A DNA stretch of 64,000 nt from IGN2 sp963802005. GTDB lineage: Bacteria; Bacteroidota; Ignavibacteria; Ignavibacteriales; Ignavibacteriaceae. A program made the position numbers and the translations under genes. Under the pieces are notes generated by a model. It searched no databases. It was not told where the DNA came from and saw nothing but the letters and a program-made list of their open reading frames with translations. Shown one piece after another: positions 38,895-47,610 of the stretch. Numbering within the stretch: the stretch's first letter is position 1; each line of letters begins with the position of its first letter. Where the stretch lies: the NCBI GenBank assembly GCA_963802005.1, contig CAWDGX010000006.1, positions 186,001-250,000 of the forward strand, in the 5' to 3' direction.

Positions 38895-40143
38895 ATGGCA
38901 GTTATCAGACCTTTCAAGGCACTCAGACCAACCAAAGAAAAATCACAACTTGTTGCAAGTGTCCCTTACGACGTTGTTAACAGAGAAGAGGCAAAACAAT
39001 TTGCAGAAGGTAATCCACTTAGCTACCTGCACATAACAAGATCTGAAATAGATCTGCCCAACCTTAATGATGTTTACTCTAAGGAAATTTATCTTAAAGC
39101 AAAAGAAAATCTTAACAGAATAATTAAGGATGCACCATTAAAAATTGACGACAGACCGGGTTTTTATCTTTATAGATTAATAATGGATGGAAGAGCACAG
39201 ACTGGAATTTGTGCAACATTCTCTGTTGATGATTATGACAGTGATGTGATTCTGAAACACGAAAAAACCAGAAAAGTAAAAGAAGATGACAGAACGAATC
39301 ACATTGTAAACACAGAAGCACAAACAGGAATTGTGTTCTTGACTTACCGCGGTACAAAAAGTATAAATGAGGTTGTTGATAAAACAATGCAAGAAGTAAA
39401 ACCTGAATATGATTTCACTTCACCGGATGGAATTCAGCATACAGTTTGGATTATTCCTGAAAACTATAATAAAACCATCATTGATGAGTTCACAAAAATT
39501 AATAAGCTGTATATCGCTGACGGTCACCACAGGGCAAAAAGTGCAAGTCGCGCAAGAGAAGAAAAGAAAAAAGCTAATCCGAATCATAAAGGAGATGAGG
39601 AATACAATTATTTTGCCGCTGTGATCTTTCCGGCGGAACAGTTGAAGATTCTTCCCTACAATCGCGTTGTTTTTGATTTGAATGGTTTGAACAAAGAAGA
39701 TTTTCTAAACTCAGTAAGTGAGAAGTTTGAAGTAAAACCAACCACCAACAAACAACCACAAACTAAAAACCAGTTTTGTATGTATCTGGATAAGCAGTGG
39801 TACCATCTGAAGGCAAGAGATTCAGTGATGGCAAGTTTGTCTCTTGAAAAATCTGTGGGTGAGAAACTGGATGCGAGTATTCTTCAAAACTTTCTACTTA
39901 ATCCCGTTCTTGGAATTGATGACCCACGCACAAATAACACGAATTGATTTCATCGGTGGGATTCGCGGAACAAAAGAACTTGAAAAGTTAGTTGATTCAG
40001 GTAAAGCTGAAGTTGCGTTCTCACTTTACCCAGTCGGACTTGATGACCTGATGAATATTTCAGATGCAGGAGAAGTTATGCCGCCAAAATCAACCTGGTT
40101 TGAACCAAAATTAAGAGATGGATTATTAACACATTTAATTTAA
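38895..40143 (+). CDS. DUF1015 family protein, frameshifted near C-terminus
   Basis: DUF1015 family, widespread and usually beside serine-biosynthesis genes. Start is ATG 38895 (MAVIRPFKALRPTKEKS) with GGAAG upstream; the frame is open further 5' but without family sequence. Signatures: SVPYDVVNREEAKQF, TGICATFSVDDYD, LYIADGHHRAKSA and NRVVFDLNGL. One indel near 39938 shifts the frame so that the end (RIDFIGGIRGTKELEKLV ... MPPKSTWFEPKLRDGLL) is read from another frame; joined, it is about 415 aa. serC follows after 32 bases, so they are probably one operon. Biochemical function unknown. Confidence 0.87.
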
Positions 40144-40175
40144 TAAGACTTATTATTTATTTAAAGGAAAACAAA

Positions 40176-41279
40176 ATGGAAAAAAGAATTTATAACTTCA
40201 GTGCGGGTCCGGCAATAATACCGGAAGAAGTATTACTGGAAGCACAAAAAGAATTGTTCGCACTTCCCGGAGTGGGAATGTCAATAATGGAAATCAGCCA
40301 TCGTTCTAAAACGTATGACGCTATTCATGCGGAAGCGAAAGCAAACATTAAGAAGCTTTTGGATATTTCCGATGACTATGCAATATTATTTTTACAGGGA
40401 GGTGCAAGCCTGCAGTTTTCGATGGTTCCATTAAACCTGATGCCACCGAAGAATAAAGCAGATTATATATTGACCGGTAGCTGGTCAAAGAAAGCAATAA
40501 AGGAAGCAAAAAGAGTTGGAACTGCCAACATAGCGGCAACTACTGAAGAGAGTGAAGGAGACAAGAAATTCTTCAAAAGAATTCCAAAACAGACCGAACT
40601 CAAGCTTGATCCTGATGCTGCTTACGTTCATGTTACTTCGAACAATACCATCTTCGGCACACAATGGCATAATGAACCCGAAGTTGGAAATGTGCCGCTT
40701 ATATGTGATGCATCATCCGACATATTCCATAAAAAAATTGATGTTAAGAAATACGGAATTATTTACGCTGGTGCTCAGAAAAATATTGGTCCTTCCGGTG
40801 TCACACTTGTTATACTGAGAAAAGATTTGGCTGAAAGAAGTCCGGATACTTTGCATACTATGTTGAATTATAAAACTTACCTTGAGAATGATTCACTATA
40901 TAATACGCCAAACACATTTGGTATTTACATTATTATGCTTGTAACCCGTTGGTTATTGAAACTGGGTGGACTTGATAAGATGTATGAAATCAACAAGCAC
41001 AAAGCTGATATGCTTTACAAATTCATTGACAATAGTGGCGGTTTTTACAAAGGTCACGCTGAAAAAGAAAGCCGTTCATTGATGAACATAACTTTCAATC
41101 TTGCAACACCGGAAATGGAAAAGAAACTTATCGATGAGACAACCAAAGCTGGATTCAACGGGTTGAAAGGTCATCGCTCTGTTGGTGGATTACGTGCATC
41201 AATTTACAATGCTTTTCCAACCAAAGGTGTGGAAGACCTTGTAGCATTTATGAAAGATTTTCAAAAGAAAAACGGATAA
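40176..41279 (+). CDS. serC: Phosphoserine aminotransferase
   Basis: PLP-dependent enzyme of serine (and pyridoxine) biosynthesis converting 3-phosphohydroxypyruvate to phosphoserine. 367 aa, intact, with AAAGGA upstream of the ATG. Signatures: YNFSAGPAIIPEEVL at the start, MSIMEISHRSKTYD, LFLQGGASLQFSMVP, and the PLP lysine at about 202 in IYAGAQKNIGPSGVT. The end GLKGHRSVGGLRASIYNAFP is the phosphate-binding region. It lies directly downstream of DUF1015, a known conserved pairing. Confidence 0.97.
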   Translation: MEKRIYNFSAGPAIIPEEVLLEAQKELFALPGVGMSIMEISHRSKTYDAIHAEAKANIKKLLDISDDYAILFLQGGASLQFSMVPLNLMPPKNKADYILTGSWSKKAIKEAKRVGTANIAATTEESEGDKKFFKRIPKQTELKLDPDAAYVHVTSNNTIFGTQWHNEPEVGNVPLICDASSDIFHKKIDVKKYGIIYAGAQKNIGPSGVTLVILRKDLAERSPDTLHTMLNYKTYLENDSLYNTPNTFGIYIIMLVTRWLLKLGGLDKMYEINKHKADMLYKFIDNSGGFYKGHAEKESRSLMNITFNLATPEMEKKLIDETTKAGFNGLKGHRSVGGLRASIYNAFPTKGVEDLVAFMKDFQKKNG

Positions 41280-41296
41280 AATTACCTCTCCCTGTT

Positions 41297-41321
41297 TCCC
41301 TCTCCTTACTAAGGAGAGGGA
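41297..41321. repeat. Palindromic repeat downstream of serC
   Basis: Perfect 11-bp stem TCCCTCTCCTT (41297-41307) and AAGGAGAGGGA (41311-41321) with loop ACT, extended by GAGGGTGAGG. No T-run follows, so it looks more like a dispersed repeat than a terminator. Confidence 0.75.
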
Positions 41322-41348
41322 TTAGAGGGTGAGGTTAGAAAGTATCAT

Positions 41349-41768
41349 ATGAATAAAGTTTTATATATCTTTTCTTTAGTCCTCATTACAATTTCCTGCA
41401 GTAAAAAGGAAGAGGTTAAATTCGAAGCCTTCAGTCCTGAAGCATTTGCCTACGATATTGGTGACAGTTGGGAAATAAATGCAACTGTAAATGTTAAAGG
41501 ATTTGTGAAAAAGGAAGTTGGGGATGAATTTTCAGCTTCCTTTGACTTTACTGTTGATATGATTGGTCCTGACAGTTTGCAAGCAATGAATATTTTCAAC
41601 GATTCGAAAGAAATGACCAGCAGTGAGCTTATTGATATTCAACTCGAGGCACAATTTGAACTCGATTATAACTCTCCCGAAGGTTTATATAAAATCGCTT
41701 TTAATGTTACAGATACAAATTCAGGTGAAGTAGCCTCAGCGCAAGCTGAATTTGAATTGAAGAAGTAA
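41349..41768 (+). CDS. Hypothetical lipoprotein
   Basis: 139 aa, intact. Lipoprotein signal with lipobox LITISC and a following SKKEE. The mature part is acidic and beta-rich (EINATVNVKGFVKKEVG, SASFDFTVDMIGPDSL) with a closing AFNVTDTNSGEVASAQAEFEL, which looks like one Ig-like/beta-sandwich domain. I do not recognise a named family. Only a weak ribosome-binding site (GAGG 14 bases upstream) is seen. Its stop is 9 bases from the convergent DUF2203 stop. Confidence 0.75.
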   Translation: MNKVLYIFSLVLITISCSKKEEVKFEAFSPEAFAYDIGDSWEINATVNVKGFVKKEVGDEFSASFDFTVDMIGPDSLQAMNIFNDSKEMTSSELIDIQLEAQFELDYNSPEGLYKIAFNVTDTNSGEVASAQAEFELKK

Positions 41769-41777
41769 CCAACAGGA

Positions 41778-42161
41778 TTAGTCTGTAAGTTCTTCCGGAG
41801 GAATCAACTTTCTGCCGGCGAAACCGGTTTCCATTTCGTGGTAGTACATTATATCATCTTCATCAGTTCTCCAGCAAAGGAAAACTTCCTTTCCGTCTAT
41901 GATGGAAGGAAAGTCAACCAGCCCGATTGAGAAATTCCAGTCTTTGAAAAAGCACCCAATCTCTTCAAGCTCCCTCATAAAACTTTCAACATTATCAGCA
42001 AGCTTTTGTATTCGCGGATCGTTCTCTACTTTTCCGCCTATCTCATCTGCAATCAGTCTCATTTCCCGGCTTGTATCAAGTATATCTTTTACAATCTTCC
42101 TTACAAGAGGTAAAGTTTTTTTGGCTTCTGAAGGTGTGAAATATTTTAGATCTGTGGTCAT
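41778..42161 (-). CDS. DUF2203 family protein
   Basis: 127 aa, intact. Typical DUF2203 layout: KYFTPSEAKKTLPLVRKIVKD at the start, a coiled-coil middle (REMRLIADEIGG ... RELEEIGCFFKDWNFSIGLVDFPS) and the metal- or substrate-site-like VFLCWRTDEDDIMYYHEM ending in GFAGRKLIPPE. The function of the family is not established. Standing alone on the minus strand, it converges with the lipoprotein gene. Confidence 0.9.
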   Translation of the reverse strand: MTTDLKYFTPSEAKKTLPLVRKIVKDILDTSREMRLIADEIGGKVENDPRIQKLADNVESFMRELEEIGCFFKDWNFSIGLVDFPSIIDGKEVFLCWRTDEDDIMYYHEMETGFAGRKLIPPEELTD

Positions 42162-42475
42162 TCAAGTACTTATTGATTATTGGTATGAAAGTTAATACAT
42201 AATTCAATCAAAAAAAGTTTAATAATTGAGTATACGATGCTAGATAAATTGAATGCCTGACAAATTGCCCAAAAGAAAGAAGTGATTATCAAGTTTGATA
42301 ATGTTATCCTGAGATTACTTGCTGGTTAGCATGGTTCTCAAAATACTGCACGTTTTGGGGCTGATATTACAGCGGTTATTTAATATCACATTAGCATAAT
42401 TATTGCTGTTATTATCCAAATTTGCAACAAATATTTTTGAAATAACAATTCAAGAAATACAGGAAGGAATTAGAA
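42162..42475. other. Intergenic region upstream of the first M28 peptidase
   Basis: 314 bases without a supported gene between the divergent DUF2203 and M28 genes. It presumably holds promoters for both. AGGAAGGA shortly before 42476 is the M28 ribosome-binding site. I see no strong inverted repeat or conserved RNA. Confidence 0.4.
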
Positions 42476-43973
42476 ATGAGAAGACTCTTACAGGTTGCTA
42501 TTGTCATCATTGCTATTCAAAGTATAGCCTTTAGTCAGTCGCCAACTATTCAAACAATAATCAATCAAACAAATCTTGATTCGCTAACATATTTTGTTGA
42601 AGAATTATCTGGTGAAGTACAAACAATAATTGGGGGAACGCCATATACTATAGTTTCTAGACGTTACAATCATGCAGGTAATGATATGGCAGCAAATTAT
42701 ATCAAGCAAAAACTTGAGAGTTACGGCTTACCAACTTATGACCAGACGTTTGGCACAGGTGGTGGTCGAAATGTTTACGCTGTTCAACTGGGAACTCAAT
42801 ATCCAAATAAAAAATACATTATCTGTGCTCATTATGACGATTATTCATATAGCGGCACAGTTGTCCCCGGCGCAGATGATAACGCAAGTGGAACTGCTGC
42901 TGTACTTGAAGCAGCCAGAATTTTCAGGAACTATAATTCCAAGTACACATTAATTTATGCTCTATGGGATGAGGAGGAACGTGGACTATATGGAAGCGCT
43001 TATTACGCACAACAGGCTGCACTTGCTGGTGATTCAATTATGGGTGTGATTAATCTTGATATGATAGCATACGATTCAAATAGTGATAATATTGCAGAGA
43101 TTCATACAAGACCAATAGCTAACTCAATTGCTTTGAAAGATGATATGTTATCAATAAATACTCTTTATAGTATTGGTTTAACATTGCAGACAATAAACCC
43201 TGGTGCAACATACAGCGATCATGCTTCTTTCTGGAATAATAATTTCGGTGCAATTCTTCTAATTGAATATGACTACGACTTTAATCCATACTACCACTCC
43301 GCTAATGATTTAATTCAATATTTCAATATGCCTTATTACCTGAAAATGAGTCAGGTTTCATTGGGTGTAACTGCAACTTTAGCTCAATTAACAGATGTAG
43401 TACCTGTTGAAATGTTAACATTCACTGCTTCTGTTAGAAATTCAGAAGTTCAGTTACTCTGGTCTACTGCTTCCGAACTCAATAACAGAGGTTTTGAAAT
43501 TGAGCGATCAATTAATGACAACGATAACTTTGTTACTGTTGGATTTCGTTGATGGTAAAGGTAGCTCAACGGAAATCAATTATTATTCTTTCACTGACAA
43601 TCCTCAGTCTGAGTGGCGTTAATCAAATCTATTATCGCTTAAAGCAAGTTCGACTTTGATGGTACATTTCAGCTACAGTGATATAGTAAATGTAAGCTAT
43701 GATGTTCCTGCTGAGTTTGTTCTTAGTCAAAACTTCCCGAATCCATTTAATCCATCAACGAGAATAAGTTACTTTGTACCCAAGGAAAGTTTTGTCAGCA
43801 TAAGAGTTTATGATTTTCTAGGAAGAGAAGTTACCACACTGGTAAGTGAAACAAAGTCTACAGGAAGTTATGAGTTATCTTTTGATGCTTCCAATCTACC
43901 AAGTGGAACTTATTTCTATACTTTGATTGCTGATAATTACTCCGAAACCAAGAAAATGATCTTAATTAAGTAA
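42476..43973 (+). CDS. M28 family metallopeptidase with T9SS sorting domain, copy 1, frameshifted
   Basis: Secreted zinc aminopeptidase/carboxypeptidase-type enzyme. Signal peptide LLQVAIVIIAIQSIAFSQ. Metal ligands: His/Asp in IICAHYDDYS, Asp in PGADDNASGTAAV, Glu-Glu in LWDEEERG, Asp in INLDMIAYDS and His in PYYHSANDLI. A linker domain (VPVEMLTFTASVRNSEVQLLW) leads to the sorting domain QNFPNPFNPSTRISYFV, ending KKMILIK. Breaks near 43545, 43605 and 43650 divide the linker. Joined, about 498 aa. A paralogue lies directly downstream. Confidence 0.87.
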
Positions 43974-43997
43974 TCTAAATTGGGTTAAAACCTAATG

Positions 43998-44035
43998 GGA
44001 CTTGTAGTATTTTTTCTGCAAGTCCTTACATTTTA
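43998..44035 (+). terminator. Intrinsic terminator after M28 copy 1
   Basis: GGACTTGTAG pairs with CTGCAAGTCC (10 bp with one G-T pair, 43998-44025), followed by TTACATTTTA. Confidence 0.6.
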
Positions 44036-44072
44036 ATTGAAAATAACAAATAACTATTAACAGGATTTCAAT

Positions 44073-45567
44073 ATGAAAAAAACTTTAATGACCTTGATAA
44101 TACTGTTCGGAATACAATCATATTATGTTCTCACAGTCTCCAACGATCCAGACAATTATCAACCAAACAAATTTAGATTCTCTTATCTACTTTGTTGAAG
44201 AACTATCGGGAGAAGTATCAACTATTATCGGTGGTACACCGTACACTATCGTTTCAAGAAATAAATACCAGCCGAGCAATGATAAAGCTGCAGATTACAT
44301 TAAACAAAAATTGAATGGCTACGGTTTAGTCACTTACGATCAAAACTTTAGCTCAACCGGGAGAAATGTTTATGGCATTCAACTCGGTTCTCTTTATCCC
44401 AATAAACAATATATCATCTGTGCTCACTATGATGATATGCCATCCGGAACAACTGCACCAGGGGCAGATGATAATGCGAGTGGTACCGCTGCTGTTCTTG
44501 AAGCAGCCAGGATTTTCACTCAATATGATTCCAAGTATACTATCATATACGCTCTTTGGGATGAAGAAGAACAAGGATTAGTTGGAAGTTCATATTACGC
44601 ACAACAGGCTGCTCTTGCAGGAGATTCAATAATGGGCGCTATAAATATGGATATGATTGCCTACGATTCAGATAATGACAGTGCTGGAGAAATTCATATC
44701 AGGAATTATGCAAACTCCGTTAGTCTTAAAGACCAAATGGTGGGAGTTAATACTCTTTACAACATTGGCGTTAATACAGTCATTGAGAATCCTGGTACAA
44801 CTGCGAGCGACCAGGCTTCATTCTGGAATAATGGTTACGGTGCGCTTTTATTGATAGAAGAATATTACGGTGGCGATTTTAATGCGTATTACCATTCTGT
44901 TAATGACTTAATAATACATTTCAATCAGCCTTACTACCTTAAGATGAGCCAGTTAGCGCTGGGAACAGTAGCAACATTGGCTGAAATAACCAGTGTAGTA
45001 CCCGTTGAAATGTTAGTTTTCACCGCTTCTGTTAGAAATTCAGAAATTCAGCTTCTATGGTCCACTGCTTCTGAACTTAACAATAGAGGATTTGAAATTG
45101 AGCGATCAATTAATGACAACGATAACTTTGTTACTGTTGGTTTCGTTGATGGTAAAGGAAATTCAACAGAGATTAATTATTATTCTTTCACTGATAATCC
45201 TAATCTGAGTGGTGTTAATCAAATCTATTATCGCTTAAAGCAAGTTGACTTTGATGGTACTTTCAGCTACAGTGATATAGTGACTGTGAGCTATGATGTT
45301 CCCGCTGAGTTTGTTCTTAGTCAAAACTTCCCGAATCCTTTCAATCCTTCAACAACAATTAGTTACTTTGTTCCGAAGGAAAGTTTTGTGAGTATAAAGA
45401 TTTATGATTTTCTGGGAAGAGAAGTAAACACGCTGGTTAGCGAAACGAGGTCTTCAGGAAGTTATGAATTATCATTTGATGCATCTGGCTTGCCAAGCGG
45501 AACATACTTCTACGTTATGACTGCAGATAACTACTCAAGCACAAGAAAGATGGTATTACTAAAATAG
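44073..45567 (+). CDS. M28 family metallopeptidase with T9SS sorting domain, copy 2, frameshifted at start
   Basis: Tandem paralogue of the preceding gene. ATG 44073 has AGGA upstream and a signal (TLMTLIILFGIQS); one indel near 44118 joins it to FSQSPTIQTIINQTNLDSL, the same mature start as copy 1. Zinc ligands: CAHYDD, PGADDNASG, DEEEQG, NMDMIAYDS and AYYHSVNDLI. The sorting domain QNFPNPFNPSTTISYFV ends RKMVLLK. About 497 aa when joined. A 50-base block (45091-45140) is identical to copy 1 at 43493-43542, more conserved than the peptidase part. Confidence 0.88.
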
Positions 45568-45592
45568 TGTGTGTTCCAAATGTATTCATTTT

Positions 45593-45623
45593 AAAGCCCA
45601 TATTTTATGGGCTTTTATTTTTT
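45593..45623 (+). terminator. Intrinsic terminator after M28 copy 2
   Basis: Perfect 10-bp stem AAAGCCCATA (45593-45602) and TATGGGCTTT (45606-45615) with a TTT loop, then TATTTTTTA. Confidence 0.9.
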
Positions 45624-45732
45624 AGGCGAATTATTTCTTTTAGCTCTGAATAAGTCAAAATTTGTATAATAAATTCTCATAAGTTTTATTAGATTTACAA
45701 TTAAAATACTTTTACGACTTTGGGAACAATCA

Positions 45733-47440
45733 GTGATTAAAATCAATTTTTATATTGCACTCAGTCTGGTAATAATTTTAGTTGTTCAAACTAAAGTTGA
45801 TGCTCAAACTCAAACCGTTGGTTTATTCCTGAATGATTCATCCTCTTTTAATGGCTATACATTTTTTGCACCTGCTTCTTTTACAAATACTTATCTTATT
45901 AACAATGAGGGTTTATTGGTAAACTCATGGGTGGGTACCCATCCTCCGGCATTATCTGCATATTTGTTAGAAAATGGAAATCTTCTAAGAACTGCAACAA
46001 TATTTAATTCTACTTTTAGTGGCGGAGGATCAGGTGGGCTAATCGAGGAATTCGATTGGGATGGTAACTTAGTATGGGAATTTCAATACTCATCAAATCA
46101 ATTATTATCAGCATCATGATATTGAAAAACTTCCAAATGGAAATGTTCTAGTAATTGCATGGGAATATAAAGATGGTGAAGAGGTAGAGACATCAGGTCG
46201 TAATCCGAGCCTTTTGTCACAATTCTTTCTGTGGCCAGACCACATTGTTGAGGTTCAACCAGATGGCTTAACGGGCGGGAATATTGTTTGGGAATGGCAT
46301 GTATGGGATCATTTAATCCAAGACTTTGATCCTGTACAATTTAATTATGGTGTGGTTTCAGAACATCCGGAACTTATTGATATTAATTATGTGGGAACAG
46401 AACCAAGCGGCACTCGTGCAGATTGGAATCACATAAACGCTGTTGATTACAACGAAGATTTGGATCAGATAATTTTAAGCGTTCATAATTTCAGTGAAAT
46501 TTGGGTAATAGATCATAGCACAACTACTCAAGAAGCTGCAGGGCACACAGGCGGCAACAGCGGCATGGGGGGTGATCTATTGTATCGATGGGGAAATCCT
46601 AAGACTTACAAAAGAGGTAACGTAACCGATCAGAAATTATTTGCTCAACATGATGCACACTGGATTGCAAATGGACTTCCGGGAGAGGGAAACATTTTAA
46701 TTTTTAATAATGGAAGGTTCCGCCCGGGAGGTAATTATTCAACTGTTGATGAAATAGTTCCACCCGTTGATGTAAATGGTAGTTACACTCTTAATCCTGA
46801 TTCCACATTTGGGCCCGATACTTTGTTCTGGACTTATAAGGCTTCTAACCCCCTTGATTTTTTTGCTGCTAATATTTCCGGGTCACAAAGACAACCAAAC
46901 GGAAATACACTCATTTGTAACGGTCCTGCAGGTAAATTTTTTGAGGTTACAAATGATGGAGAAATAGTTTGGTTATATATAAATCCGGTAATTAACACTG
47001 GCCCAATGAGGCAGGGAGATCCTATTCCTGCACAACTGAACAGAGTTTTCAGAACCTATCGGTATGCACCAGATTATCCAGGATTTATCGGTAAAGATCT
47101 TACACCCGGCAATCCTATCGAGCTTGACCCGACTAATAATGTTTTCAATAACCATGAATTAAATCCAGAAGAATTTAAACTGTTTCAAAATCATCCAAAT
47201 CCGTTTAATCCATCAACGAATATCAGATTCCAGGTTTCAAATTCCGCATTTGTAAGTTTAAAAATATTTGACGCTTTAGGTAACGAAGTTGCAACTCTTG
47301 TCAGTGAAGAAAAACCGCCTGGTAATTATGAAGTTAAGTTTAATTCCGTTACAGTGCCAAATCTATCTAGTGGAATATATTTTTATACTTTGAGAGCGGG
47401 TCGGTACTCTGAAACAAAGAAAATGATCCTCCTTCGCTAA
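45733..47440 (+). CDS. Arylsulfotransferase (ASST)-like T9SS-secreted protein, frameshifted
   Basis: Beta-propeller protein of the arylsulfotransferase-like family with a T9SS sorting domain (QNHPNPFNPSTNIRFQV). The start is GTG 45733 with signal IALSLVIILVVQTKVDAQ. Propeller blades show TYLINNEGLLVNSW, EEFDWDGNLVWEFQ, the His-rich HHDIEKLPNGNVLVIAWE, RADWNHINAVDYN and FAQHDAHWIANGLPGEGNIL. Similar His positions serve catalysis in true ASSTs. A break near 46105 splits it. About 569 aa joined. Its last codons (I-L-L-R-stop) come from a dispersed palindrome. Sulfotransferase activity is not proven for this secreted group. Confidence 0.82.
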
Positions 47441-47453
47441 GAGCTACGGAGGA
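47427..47453. repeat. Dispersed palindrome overlapping the stop codon of the ASST-like gene
   Basis: TCCTCC (47427-47432) and GGAGGA (47448-47453) flank an imperfect CTTCGCT...AGCTACG core; this resembles the widespread 'CCTCCTTCGCTAAGCTACGGAGG' palindromes. It supplies the codons L-L-R-stop in place of the usual L-L-K-stop. Confidence 0.7.
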
Positions 47454-47610
47454 CAAGTTTTGATGAAATAGTTGAATATCTATTAATTTAGTTGCTCAAT
47501 TAAGAAGACAGAATAATTTTAAGTTTAGAAGATAATATCGTTTGAACATAATCCGACGAATTTTTACATTAAAACACAACTCCTAAAACATTTTTTATCA
47601 GGATAAAAAA

